A stretch of 64,000 bases of DNA from RZYY01 sp036794825 (GTDB taxonomy: Bacteria; Bacteroidota; Bacteroidia; Bacteroidales; 4484-276): positions 24,669-88,668 of the forward strand of contig DAIRGA010000022.1 of NCBI GenBank assembly GCA_036794825.1. Direction: 5' to 3'. Under the pieces are notes generated by a model that worked only from the letters and a program-made list of their open reading frames with translations, was not told the origin of the DNA and made no database searches. Shown one piece after another: positions 19,220-27,637 of the stretch. The first letter of the stretch is position 1, and each line of letters begins with the position of its first letter. A program made the position numbers and the translations under genes.

Positions 19220-19993
19220 TTAATCTATAGTCTGGATACCACCACCATTTACAATCAAGAACTGTCCGCTTACCCATTTCGAAACAGGTGAGGCAAAGTA
19301 CAAAACAGCCCCTGCAATATCATCCACTTCACCAATTCGTTTGATTGACGTATGTGCCAGCAGTTTTTCTTCTGTATCACTGGTAAGTACCGAAGCAGGA
19401 GAGGATGGTCTGGTAGCTCCGGGCTCAATTGCGTTCACACGGATATTGGCCGGCTCGTAATCCTTTGCAAGATTAGCAGTCCAGTGTTTTATGGCTGCTT
19501 TGGATGCCCCGAAAGCGCTATTGGGCTGACTAGTATTGATGCTGCTAACCGAAGTAATGTTTATGATGGAACCGTAACCTGCCCTTTTCATATGCGGTGC
19601 GCACAGCTGTGAAAGCCTCCATGCGCTGAAAATGTTCATGTCATAACGCAAACCAGAATCGTGAGAAGAATTATTTCCTTGATTCCCTGGTCCAAATGAA
19701 GCACCAGCATTATTAACAAGGATATTTATGCTGCCAAATTCAATTGCAGTCATTTCAACAAGACCCACAAGATCCTCTTCTTTGTTCACATCGCAAAACA
19801 TCCCGATGGCTTTTCCCCCGTTCTGCTTTATCTCTGAAGCTACAGCAATTGCATCCTCAACATTCAGATCACTTACTGCAACGGCAGCGCCAGCTCTGGC
19901 CAGCATCAGACTACAGGCCTTGCCAATATAATTGCCACCTCCTGTGACAATTGCAACTTTACCGTCCAGTTTAAAAAGGTTACAAAGTTCCAT
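19220..19993 (-). CDS. short-chain dehydrogenase/reductase with Tyr-to-Phe active site
   Basis: A 257-residue SDR with the cofactor motif TGGGNYIGKA (17-26), NNAG (94-97), active-site Ser at about 148 (ITSVSS) and Lys165. The catalytic Tyr of YxxxK is replaced: the sequence reads SAFGASKAA, with Phe161 coded by TTC. The rest of the fold (IRVNAIEPGATRP, VNGGGIQT) is well kept and resembles 7-alpha-hydroxysteroid-dehydrogenase-type SDRs. Without Tyr the normal hydride-transfer chemistry should be poor, so a binding role, a different reaction or recent decay are all possible. It lies upstream of the efflux operon on the same strand. Confidence 0.85.
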   Translation of the reverse strand: MELCNLFKLDGKVAIVTGGGNYIGKACSLMLARAGAAVAVSDLNVEDAIAVASEIKQNGGKAIGMFCDVNKEEDLVGLVEMTAIEFGSINILVNNAGASFGPGNQGNNSSHDSGLRYDMNIFSAWRLSQLCAPHMKRAGYGSIINITSVSSINTSQPNSAFGASKAAIKHWTANLAKDYEPANIRVNAIEPGATRPSSPASVLTSDTEEKLLAHTSIKRIGEVDDIAGAVLYFASPVSKWVSGQFLIVNGGGIQTID

Positions 19994-20016
19994 GATTTTA
20001 CATTTGAAAAAGGTTG

Positions 20017-20340
20017 TTATGATTGATAAATCCGTGCTTTAATTACATTTTTAGTCTGGTGATTAATTATATCTGCAACCCAACCGGCTTTGATTTTATG
20101 AAGGCTGGTCGCGGAGGAGGGTGAAAACGCTGACGACTCTCCAATCCGCGGCAACAGGAAGTATTGCATGGTTAGCTTGTCTGACGCGTAAAAGTCATTG
20201 TTGAAGTTGATCCACCAACCTCGCTGAAAGCATGATGTTTCGATTGTGTTAATCTGTCCTGATAACCTACTTTTCATATTATTGCCTAACGGTACATCTT
20301 TACTCATTTTCCGAAGAAAAACTGTTTTGAAAATCCACAC
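20017..20340 (-). CDS. possible small protein, not recognised
   Basis: A 107-codon open frame 23 bp upstream of the SDR gene and on the same strand. It has no signal peptide, membrane segment or motif I know. A possible internal start is at 20304 (MSKDVPLGNN). The amino-acid composition is fairly even (ETSCFQRGWWINFNNDFYAS), which is not typical of a random frame, but no homology can be claimed. It may be a real leading gene of an SDR transcript or a chance frame in the TetR/SDR divergent region. Confidence 0.3.
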   Translation of the reverse strand: MWIFKTVFLRKMSKDVPLGNNMKSRLSGQINTIETSCFQRGWWINFNNDFYASDKLTMQYFLLPRIGESSAFSPSSATSLHKIKAGWVADIINHQTKNVIKARIYQS

Positions 20341-20359
20341 GATGTTTTGTTTAAACTCC

Positions 20360-20396
20360 GCAAAGAAACAAAAAAAATATTTTTTTGTTTCTTTGC
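20360..20396. promoter_or_regulatory. 37-bp palindrome, candidate operator of the TetR regulator
   Basis: Perfect 10-bp arms GCAAAGAAAC (20360-20369) and GTTTCTTTGC (20387-20396) flank an A8-T-A-T7 centre that is itself nearly symmetric. It ends 27 bp before the ATG of the TetR-family gene. TetR dimers bind such palindromes, commonly over their own promoter. A terminator role is less likely because it lacks a GC-rich stem base. Confidence 0.55.
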
Positions 20397-20423
20397 AGCA
20401 GAAAAAAGAAATAAAAACTTTGT

Positions 20424-21071
20424 ATGACAGGTTACAACAAGGGGAAACAGTCTCGAAATGAGATCATTAACAGTGCGCGGGAGATTTTTAATACGTACGG
20501 GATTCAGATCACTCTGGCAAAACTGGCTGAATTGATGAATACAACGCTGGGTCGTTTAACCCATCATTTTAAAAATAAGGATCTGCTCTTTATCGCCATC
20601 GCGCAGGATTATGAAATGCAATTGGCGGAATTGAGAAAACAAAAGAGTCACCATCAGATTACCATGGATACTTTTGTAGACCGGGCTTCTGCTGTCATGG
20701 ATCTCCAGTACGATTACAGGTGTGCTGTGAGGTACATCGTTTCGTCGCTGATGACCAGGGATGAGATAAAAATTCACCTCCAGGAGACCTACATGAATAA
20801 TCGGAACAACATTAAAAAATTGATCGAAGCTCTTGTGCATGTGGGTATGTTGCAACCGAGGGTTCTTGACGACGACATCTATGAGATATTCCTCTTTCAG
20901 CTTACCAATTTGTTCACTAACTGGGTAATCAACCTCGAGCTGTATGACGTGAATAAGGAGTATGCTGAAGCAAAGCCGGTTTACCTGAAAGGCATAGTTT
21001 TTATTTTTCTGCCTTTCCTCACCGAACAGGGAAAGCAGGAATTGGAGGACAATGGCATTTTAAAAACCTGA
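20424..21071 (+). CDS. TetR-family transcriptional regulator
   Basis: A 215-residue protein with an N-terminal helix-turn-helix: NEIINSAREIFNTYGIQITL, then LAELMNTTLGRLTHHFKNKD, the usual TetR order ending in the Y/H-HF-x-K segment. The C-terminal ligand domain is poorly conserved. The gene is divergent from the SDR and efflux operon and has a large palindrome just upstream, so it probably represses itself and perhaps those genes. The ligand is unknown. A plus-strand barrel/PCMD/PagL operon begins 157 bp downstream and could also be a target. Confidence 0.88.
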   Translation: MTGYNKGKQSRNEIINSAREIFNTYGIQITLAKLAELMNTTLGRLTHHFKNKDLLFIAIAQDYEMQLAELRKQKSHHQITMDTFVDRASAVMDLQYDYRCAVRYIVSSLMTRDEIKIHLQETYMNNRNNIKKLIEALVHVGMLQPRVLDDDIYEIFLFQLTNLFTNWVINLELYDVNKEYAEAKPVYLKGIVFIFLPFLTEQGKQELEDNGILKT

Positions 21072-21228
21072 AAATTTTCATTTTCAGACGCAGCTATCGG
21101 GGATGGGAAGGTAAATGCGTCAGAAAGTATCCGAAATCAGGGATTAAACAAATAGTATGCAGTTCAATTTTAAAAATTTTCGATGAAAATGTACGGTTTG
21201 AATTTTTACTCAATTAAATCAAATAGCT

Positions 21229-21960
21229 ATGCTGAAAGTTAAACCACTCTGCTTATGCCTGACATTAAGTCTTTTGACTTATCATGCCTTTTCACAAGAC
21301 GACAATTCAAAGAGGTATCATGGGGCCGACATCGAAGTGAACACCAATAAGGGAGATTTCATGATTGGTGGCACTTTAGGTCTTGATCTCAAAGAAGCTG
21401 AAAATCAAAATCAATTGCTCAGAACCGCCATCAACGAAAACAGTGACAAGTTCAATCTTCGCATTGATGGCGCCTATGCGTTGAAAGACGACTGGTTCGC
21501 TGGCATGGGATTTTTATGGGGTGTCAGCAATAGCGAAGGAGATTATGAAGACCCCAATACTGGTGATATTTCAAATATCAGATATCATGGCACGACCTAT
21601 TCTCTCAGGCCATTCATCAAAAACCTCCTGCCTCTGAGCGCAAACCGGCGATTTAATCTGATGGTGCAAACAGAGCTTGGATTTGGTATAGATCAATCCA
21701 TCGAAGAGACAACAACCAACGAAATTGTTACCCGTAAGCTTACCAGGGAGTGGGGAATGGGGTTAGGAGTGAGGCCTGGCCTGCTGGCTTTTGTCATGAA
21801 GAACTTTGCCGTCGAAGCCTCAGTAAATGTTGCCGGCGCCAAATATACCATCACTGAGATCAATAGCACCAATGCACCGGATACGAAGGTGCAATCCGGC
21901 AGTCTCGACCTCAAAATTGATTTGTTGCAGTTAAACCTCGGTTTTATAGGATATTTTTAA
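21229..21960 (+). CDS. outer-membrane beta-barrel protein
   Basis: A 243-residue protein with a signal peptide (ending YHAFSQ), then repeated amphipathic strands with aromatic ends (FNLRIDGAYALKDDWFAGMG, GMGLGVRPGLLAFVMKNFAV) and a C-terminal Phe (LNLGFIGYF). It is a small outer-membrane barrel of the OmpW/OprF-like size class; no specific family is recognised. It is the first gene of a three-gene operon: the next start is 6 bp after its stop. Confidence 0.75.
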   Translation: MLKVKPLCLCLTLSLLTYHAFSQDDNSKRYHGADIEVNTNKGDFMIGGTLGLDLKEAENQNQLLRTAINENSDKFNLRIDGAYALKDDWFAGMGFLWGVSNSEGDYEDPNTGDISNIRYHGTTYSLRPFIKNLLPLSANRRFNLMVQTELGFGIDQSIEETTTNEIVTRKLTREWGMGLGVRPGLLAFVMKNFAVEASVNVAGAKYTITEINSTNAPDTKVQSGSLDLKIDLLQLNLGFIGYF

Positions 21961-21966
21961 GAAGCT

Positions 21967-23016
21967 ATGAAGAAGTCAATCGTTTTTTCAATCGCAGCTA
22001 TTCTTTTAGTAAGTTCCTGCATTAATGAGGATTACTTTGGGAAATCGCCCTATAAAAGAATCAACAGTTTTACGTTGCCACAGCAGCTTGGCGCCAGTGT
22101 TATTAAGCACGACAGCCTGATTGTAAGGATTACGGTTTCCGAAAAGCAGGATATAACAGCCATGCAGCCCACGGCGCTTACTATTTCAAATTTTGCCACC
22201 GTCAATCCTGGTATAGATCGGGTGAGGGATTTTTCTGAGCCCGTAGTTTATACAGTTACTGCTGAGAATGGTTCGCAGGCCGATTACGTTGTTTATGTTG
22301 ATACAGATGCGCCGGAAATACAAATTCCCAATTCAGGCTTCAACAACTGGTATCTTACCAATGCCGGCTATTACCAGATTGGCAGCGGGCCGAACGATAC
22401 CGTGTGGTGCACCGGAAATGAAGGGGTGGTTACCATGGGACAGGCGAATACACTTCCACTTTTTACAGGTAATGATACCGTTGCAGAGCTTACAACCCTT
22501 AAACTGGGTTTCCTGGCTCAGCTTGTCGGACAGGGTATCGCAGCCGGATCCTTGTTCACCGGCACCTTTGAGTTAAACCTGGCTAACCCGCCTGAGAGTC
22601 CCCGGTTCGGAACACCGTTCATCGCCCGGCCCAAATCATTCAGCGTGATGTTCCGTTACATTCCCGGAGAGCAATTGACCAATGGCTTCGGAAATCCGAT
22701 AGCTGGAAAAGACTCCGTGGATATCGCTGTGCTGTTGGAAGACCGGAGCAGTTTACCCTGGAAACGAATAGCCACAGCCTGGTACCGCACCGATGAAGCC
22801 ACTCCAGAGTGGACAGAACTGAAGCTTCCTCTGTTTTACGGCCAGCCCGGAAATCCTGCTTATTACGAAATCCCTGTGAATGGCACCTGGGGTAATGGTG
22901 ATGAAACACCAACTCACATATCGGTCATTTTTTCGAGCAGCGCACGTGGGGCATTTTTCGAAGGAGCACCAGGCAGTGAGTTGCTGTTGAACAATTTTCA
23001 ACTCTATTATGATTAA
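21967..23016 (+). CDS. PCMD-domain lipoprotein
   Basis: A 349-residue protein with a lipoprotein signal (LLVSSCINED). Residues about 40-115 form an Ig-like/DUF-type beta domain (VYTVTAENGSQADYVVYVDT). The C-terminal part matches the PCMD (putative carbohydrate metabolism) domain: PNSGFNNWY, FIARPKSFSVMFRYIPGE, DSVDIAVLLEDRSSLPWKRI and SSSARGAFFEGAPGSELLLN, ending in QLYYD. PCMD proteins are surface lipoproteins thought to bind carbohydrate. The stop overlaps the next start by 8 nt. Confidence 0.82.
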   Translation: MKKSIVFSIAAILLVSSCINEDYFGKSPYKRINSFTLPQQLGASVIKHDSLIVRITVSEKQDITAMQPTALTISNFATVNPGIDRVRDFSEPVVYTVTAENGSQADYVVYVDTDAPEIQIPNSGFNNWYLTNAGYYQIGSGPNDTVWCTGNEGVVTMGQANTLPLFTGNDTVAELTTLKLGFLAQLVGQGIAAGSLFTGTFELNLANPPESPRFGTPFIARPKSFSVMFRYIPGEQLTNGFGNPIAGKDSVDIAVLLEDRSSLPWKRIATAWYRTDEATPEWTELKLPLFYGQPGNPAYYEIPVNGTWGNGDETPTHISVIFSSSARGAFFEGAPGSELLLNNFQLYYD

Positions 23017-24223
23017 CAGATTGCGCATAGATCCTTACTTCCCTTTGCACAAATTGGTCAACAGTAGTTCTGACTTTGGACAAAAAAGCAGGAGCCTGCT
23101 CGCTGTGGGTTTATTAATTGCCGTTTGTGTTTCCGGAATGGGGTTTACCTTTGGTCAGACGGCACCTGATAAATACCGTTTCATCGAGATAAAGGGACAT
23201 AGCGGCAGACATCTTTACACAGGTGAACAACTCAACAGCACGGTTGACAACGGATATGGAGCTGTTGAAGTGCGTTATGCCTGGAAATCAAACCGGCAAA
23301 AATGGGCTCCTGTTTATAATTACCCGGCATACGGCGTGGGATGGTATGCGGGATTCATTGGCAATCCTGACATTTTGGGTCAACCCAATGCACTTTACGG
23401 TTTTGTAAGTTTTAATCTCTCAAAACCAAAAAAAGCACAATGGATGATTGAGCCGGCCGTGGGGCTCACCTACGATCTTAAGCCATACCAGCAATCCGAC
23501 AACCCAACAAATGATGCAATCGGTGGTGTTTTGGCGGTTTATTTTAATCTTAACATGGGGGGAAGTCTGTTTCTGACGAGAGAATTGGATCTGACCTATG
23601 GTTTTGATATTACACATTTCAGCAATGGCCGGTCAAAGCAACCCAATTTTGGACTGAATATGGTTGGGTTGAACCTTGGCGCCCGATACCATTTCAATAA
23701 CATGCAGCGCAGGATAGACAACAGCATCATACCTGTAAACATTGTTAATGCCAGGCCGGAACAAAAGCCGGCAAAGCCCGATTCACTCATCAAAAAGGGT
23801 ATTGTTCAGGTTTATTTTGCAGGTGGGACATCCCAGAATAAGGAAGACATGGGTACTTCAAAAAGGTATTTTAATGGTACCATGCTGCTGGAATATTCAC
23901 GAAGAATTTCGTTGATGCATGGTGTCACAGGAGGCCTGGACCTTTTATATGATGCCAGTTTAAAACAGTATTATCCTGATATGAAAGATTATTTTATTCC
24001 GGCGATTCATACAGGATATGATTTTTATTTCTGGAAACTTGCCGTAAGAATGCAGTTTGGTTATTACCTGGAAGAAATAGATACCAAAGGAGCATGGTTT
24101 TTACGGCCTGCACTTATGTACAATTGGAGCGACAGGTGGTTTGCCCAGGTAGGCCTGAAAACGCTGGACGGCGGTGCTGCAGACTGGATTGAATGGGGTG
24201 TGGGTGTTAAGTTTCGCAATTAA
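23009..24223 (+). CDS. PagL-like lipid A deacylase / acyloxyacyl hydrolase family barrel
   Basis: A 404-residue protein. After about 27 residues a signal-like hydrophobic segment appears (SLLAVGLLIAVCVSGMGFTF). The barrel carries FDITHFSNGRSKQPNFGLNM. This HxSNG...PN.G.N pattern is the His-Ser signature of PagL-type lipid A 3-O-deacylases, which remove an acyl chain from lipid A in the outer membrane. The second half (about 250-404) is another set of strands, so the protein is longer than PagL (about 170-190 residues) and may have an extra barrel section. It is the last gene of the operon. Confidence 0.75.
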   Translation: MINRLRIDPYFPLHKLVNSSSDFGQKSRSLLAVGLLIAVCVSGMGFTFGQTAPDKYRFIEIKGHSGRHLYTGEQLNSTVDNGYGAVEVRYAWKSNRQKWAPVYNYPAYGVGWYAGFIGNPDILGQPNALYGFVSFNLSKPKKAQWMIEPAVGLTYDLKPYQQSDNPTNDAIGGVLAVYFNLNMGGSLFLTRELDLTYGFDITHFSNGRSKQPNFGLNMVGLNLGARYHFNNMQRRIDNSIIPVNIVNARPEQKPAKPDSLIKKGIVQVYFAGGTSQNKEDMGTSKRYFNGTMLLEYSRRISLMHGVTGGLDLLYDASLKQYYPDMKDYFIPAIHTGYDFYFWKLAVRMQFGYYLEEIDTKGAWFLRPALMYNWSDRWFAQVGLKTLDGGAADWIEWGVGVKFRN

Positions 24224-24550
24224 TTGTTTTGCAAGCGCCCTGAAAATAGCACATGATCCTGAGAGCCAATTACCGGCTGGCCAAAATCATCTGTCTGGGT
24301 AAATGATGTAAGGAGAATCTTTATTGGTTGGCCAATCCTGAGATTCTGCCCGAATGTCCATTTTTTAGATTTTTCAATCTTTATTTGAAGCCTGATTAAT
24401 TCCCAAAAGGCATCAATCCCTCTCCCCTCCAGCTAATTCCCCGCTCCAGGCAGATTGTAAAGAATCGGCAAAATGAACAAACCTTGCTGACCAGGCGCAA
24501 TCCTTCCGGGCATTTCTTATGTTTGCATCCGGAATACATTCTGACAGATC
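24224..24550. other. intergenic, nothing recognised
   Basis: A 327-bp gap between the PagL-like gene and the CDF gene. No clear promoter, hairpin terminator, RNA or open frame with coding character is seen. Confidence 0.6.
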
Positions 24551-25174
24551 ATGGAACATACGCACAATCATGAACGGAAGACGCTTTGGGTAGTTGTCAT
24601 TACAGCGGTAACGATGGTGGTGGAGATTTTTTTTGGTCTCACCACAAAATCCATGGCGCTGCTTGCCGATGGCATTCACATGGGGTCGCATGTACTGGCT
24701 ATCGGGTTGAGCTGGATCGCCTATGTGATCGTTCGCAGGATTTCGGCCAACGAGCAGTATAAGGGCGATAAGAACAGGATTCTTTCGTTGTCGGGTTACA
24801 GCAGCGGTCTGATGTTACTGGTTTTTTCGCTGGTTATACTTTACGAAGCCATTGAGCGCATATTGAACCCGGCTGATATTCAGTACAAAGAAGCCATCCT
24901 GGTGGCGTCAATCGGGCTGATGGTAAATATTGCCAGTGCGTTTATACTGCATCACAAGCACGAAGAGGCCGATCACAATATCAGAGCGGCTTATCTGCAT
25001 GTAATCGCCGATGCTTTAACCAGCGTTACGGCCATCGTGGCGCTGACAGGCGCAATGTTCTGGAACATCCTTTGGCTCGATGCTTTGGGTGCTATCATCA
25101 GCTCGTTTGTCATCATGAAATGGTCAGCCGGGCTGCTGAAAGACTCAGGAAAAGTGCTGCTCGGTTTGGATTGA
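24551..25174 (+). CDS. short DmeF-like cation diffusion facilitator
   Basis: A 207-residue metal transporter. The N-terminus is His-rich (MEHTHNHERKTLW). Six membrane helices follow, with the zinc/cobalt-site signatures SMALLADGIHMGSHVLAIGL and HVIADALTSVTAIVALTGAM (Hxx-D and H-x-x-x-D pairs on helices 2 and 5). Similarity is closest to DmeF-type Co/Ni/Fe exporters. The protein stops after helix 6 (KVLLGLD) and lacks the cytoplasmic C-terminal domain of about 80-100 residues. I find no frameshifted remains of that domain downstream, so it is a short form rather than an obvious sequencing break. Confidence 0.85.
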   Translation: MEHTHNHERKTLWVVVITAVTMVVEIFFGLTTKSMALLADGIHMGSHVLAIGLSWIAYVIVRRISANEQYKGDKNRILSLSGYSSGLMLLVFSLVILYEAIERILNPADIQYKEAILVASIGLMVNIASAFILHHKHEEADHNIRAAYLHVIADALTSVTAIVALTGAMFWNILWLDALGAIISSFVIMKWSAGLLKDSGKVLLGLD

Positions 25175-25551
25175 GAGAAACCACGATTGTTCTTTTGGTG
25201 AATGTGATTAAACGCCTGGTCTTTATAATATGTTGAAAATCTCCAGTGCTATCTGAGTGAACGCTAATCCATTGATAAGTAAACAATTCCTAAGAACTGG
25301 ATTCATCAAGATGAAGGCCTCTTTTGATAACAGCTACAAATTCACCGCATAAAATATTTTCTGGTAGCCCGGATAATCTTTTGATTTATCAAAACTAACT
25401 GAATTGTAGTTGCACTTACGGCTACCACAAAGCCACTTTCAGACAGAAAAACAACCCTTTCAGCAACTCTTATTTTTAATCCGGTATAACCCGACCCTAC
25501 TTTTGTTCCGTGAATTTTCACGAATTATAAATCATTTAAAAAGTTAAAGTC
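25175..25551. other. intergenic with a possible promoter at its end
   Basis: A 377-bp A+T-rich gap. A TACTTTTG box at 25498-25505 fits the -7 motif and would give a 40-nt leader for the next gene, but no good TTTG lies 19-20 bp upstream. Nothing else is recognised. Confidence 0.5.
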
Positions 25552-26139
25552 ATGAGAACAAAAGTAATGTTAAGCATCGCACTCAGTCTTCTGGTAACGG
25601 TAATAACCTTTGGCCAGGAAAAAGAAAATCGTTTTGGAATCGAAATCAACGGTGAGGTTTCGTTTGTGTCATCTGACCTTTCAGGCGCCAGTCTGAACAC
25701 CGGTATGGGCTTTGAAACCATTTTACAGTACCGATTCATGCCTTACACCAGCGTTTATGGCGGATGGGGCTGGATCAACTTTAACGCCGATGAATCGTTC
25801 GCCGGCCCGGATATGGATTTTGAACAAACCGGTTACATCCTTGGATTGCAGTTTATGCGTCAGATTGGAAGCTCGCCGGTTTCCTATTTCGCAAGAGCAG
25901 GCCTTTTATATTCTCACATCGAAACCGAAAATAATGACGGTGATATTATCAGCGACACGGGACATGGTGTTGGTTATCAGGTAGCCGGCGGTATCGAAGT
26001 GGCTATGGGTAAAAACTGGAGTCTGGCGCCAGGATTAAAATTTAATTCTCTATCAGGAGAAACCGAAATAGAAGGCGTGAATTACCAGCTTGATCACCGC
26101 TATGTTTCAGCAAGGATAGGTGTTGTCAAAAGATTCTAA
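25552..26139 (+). CDS. small outer-membrane beta-barrel protein (OmpA/OMP_b-brl type)
   Basis: A 195-residue protein with a signal peptide (ending VITFGQ) and eight-strand-like content: FGIEINGEVSFVSSDLSGAS, YTSVYGGWGWINFNADESFA, GVGYQVAGGIEVAMGKNWSL and a C-terminal RYVSARIGVVKRF. It fits the outer-membrane protein beta-barrel domain family. The role is unknown. It is monocistronic, with a strong terminator 15 bp after its stop. Confidence 0.8.
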   Translation: MRTKVMLSIALSLLVTVITFGQEKENRFGIEINGEVSFVSSDLSGASLNTGMGFETILQYRFMPYTSVYGGWGWINFNADESFAGPDMDFEQTGYILGLQFMRQIGSSPVSYFARAGLLYSHIETENNDGDIISDTGHGVGYQVAGGIEVAMGKNWSLAPGLKFNSLSGETEIEGVNYQLDHRYVSARIGVVKRF

Positions 26140-26153
26140 AAAAATGAACCCAG

Positions 26154-26190
26154 GTCGGGAAGTGGATTTTTCCTCTTCCCGGCTTTTTTT
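26154..26190 (+). terminator. rho-independent terminator
   Basis: A 9-bp stem, GTCGGGAAG (26154-26162) with CTTCCCGGC (26175-26183), with one G-U pair. It has a 12-nt loop and is followed by seven T. It closes the barrel gene at 25552-26139. Confidence 0.85.
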
Positions 26191-26209
26191 ATCGCATCCG
26201 TAAATAATC

Positions 26210-27379
26210 ATGAGGCAACCTAAGTCCAAAGAAATGAAACCAATTGAAAGTTTTACTCTTAAAAATGGAACTAAAATGATTTCGCTTGCACTAATAATAA
26301 TGCTTGGAATATTTTTCCTTTTGTTTGCCATTCTCTTGATTATCAGCCCGGGCAAGGTTGAAACTTTTAGAGATGAAAAGGGGAACACCCTGCCAGGAAG
26401 CATCTCGGAAAAAATCTTTATCAATATTGGGGGAGTGAAGCAGGGAATGATTATCAGAGGCAAAAGTAAGGATAACCCGGTTTTGCTCTTTCTTCATGGT
26501 GGTCCGGGCTTTCCGAATTATTTCCTGTTCGAAAAATTCAATCCGGGGCTTGAGGATTACTTTACGGTTTGCTACTGGGAACAACGCGGTGGCGGACTTT
26601 CTTACACACCTGAAGTAACCATCGAAAGCATGACCCTCGAACAGCTTGTTTCCGATGCCATTGAAGTAACCAAATACCTGCGGGAGCGATTTGAAAAGGA
26701 TAAGATTTACATGATGGCATGGTCAGGCGGAACAACCATTGCTTTGCCTGCAGTTTCAAAGGCGCCGGAGCTTTTCCGCGCATACGTCGCAATGGGACAG
26801 ATCACCAGGCAGCGCGAATCGGAAAGAATTGCCTTCGAATTTATGTTGAAAAAGTTCACCGAACTGAACAACCAACAATCAATAAAGGAGTTGAAGAAGT
26901 TTAGAAATTTGGAATCGGAATCAGATTTGATCTCTTTTTACAACTCCGGCGCCCGCGACAAATTGATGCACAAGCTGGGCATTGGAACCATGCGAAGCAT
27001 GAAGTCGGTTTTCTGGGATATTTTTCTGCCAGTATGGACATGTCGGGCTTACACGCTCAGGGAGAAATATAATATCTGGAAATCGAAGATGGTGTTTCTG
27101 CCCAAAACAAACCTGAAAAACGAAACCCTGACCACCGATTTTTCCGGAGCTTTTCCCGAAATCGCAATTCCCATATACTTTGTAAGCGGAAGGTACGACT
27201 TAACGGTGAATGTTGATTTGTCAACGGATTATTACTACCGTATTAATGCTCCGATGAAAGGGTTTTACACCTTTGAAAATTCGGCTCACGGCCCCCTTTT
27301 TGAAGAACCCGATAGAATGAAGGAAATTTTAATCACTGATGTACTGCATGGAAGAAACGATCTTGCTGACAATGATTAG
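26210..27379 (+). CDS. membrane-anchored alpha/beta hydrolase (prolyl-aminopeptidase-like)
   Basis: A 389-residue protein with one N-terminal membrane helix (about 23-45). The hydrolase domain carries LLFLHGGPGFPNYFLF (oxyanion loop HGGPG), CYWEQRGGGLSY, the nucleophile in MMAWSGGTTIALPAV (sequence AWSGG), Asp in SGRYDLTVN and His in ENSAHGPLFEEP. HGGPG and WEQRG are marks of the proline iminopeptidase group (S33). The substrate is unknown. The first Met is used; Met9 (26234) is an alternative. Confidence 0.82.
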   Translation: MRQPKSKEMKPIESFTLKNGTKMISLALIIMLGIFFLLFAILLIISPGKVETFRDEKGNTLPGSISEKIFINIGGVKQGMIIRGKSKDNPVLLFLHGGPGFPNYFLFEKFNPGLEDYFTVCYWEQRGGGLSYTPEVTIESMTLEQLVSDAIEVTKYLRERFEKDKIYMMAWSGGTTIALPAVSKAPELFRAYVAMGQITRQRESERIAFEFMLKKFTELNNQQSIKELKKFRNLESESDLISFYNSGARDKLMHKLGIGTMRSMKSVFWDIFLPVWTCRAYTLREKYNIWKSKMVFLPKTNLKNETLTTDFSGAFPEIAIPIYFVSGRYDLTVNVDLSTDYYYRINAPMKGFYTFENSAHGPLFEEPDRMKEILITDVLHGRNDLADND

Positions 27380-27400
27380 TGCCAGTCCATAAACCTGGCC

Positions 27401-27516
27401 TGCTGAAAATCAGCGTTTGCCCCATCCCTAAAGGGAGCACAGATTTTCAACAGCTTACTCCCGGAATTTATCCCGGCAAAGTTGGGAGGGACGGGGTAAA
27501 TAAGCGGTTGAAAATC
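27401..27516 (+). repeat. structured intergenic repeat, copy A
   Basis: Same family as 50681-50794 (roughly three quarters identical by eye) and, more distantly, 60761-60890. The arms GATTTTCAACAGCTTAC (27442-27458) and GTAAATAAGCGGTTG plus AAAATC (27496-27516) pair. Between them are CTCCC and GGGACGGGG blocks. A direct copy of the TGAAAATC end occurs at the left edge. It fills most of the 258-bp gap between genes; nothing else is seen in the gap except a TAAATTTG box at 27605-27612 before the kinase gene. Confidence 0.7.
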
Positions 27517-27637
27517 AATCAGGGGAAATTGTGGTCAGGCACTAGAGAACATGTTTTAGCAGAAAACATATTCAAGTAACAGCGTGCGCGTGGCAATATT
27601 CCTGTAAATTTGAATATTATTTTTTAGATAAATCAAG

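Noticed and set aside
25175..25551. Frameshifted C-terminal domain of the CDF transporter
   Set aside because: None of the frames after 25174 reads like a CDF cytoplasmic domain.
27379..27579. 66-codon frame after the alpha/beta hydrolase
   Set aside because: It lies over repeat copy A, and its translation reflects the repeat rather than a protein.
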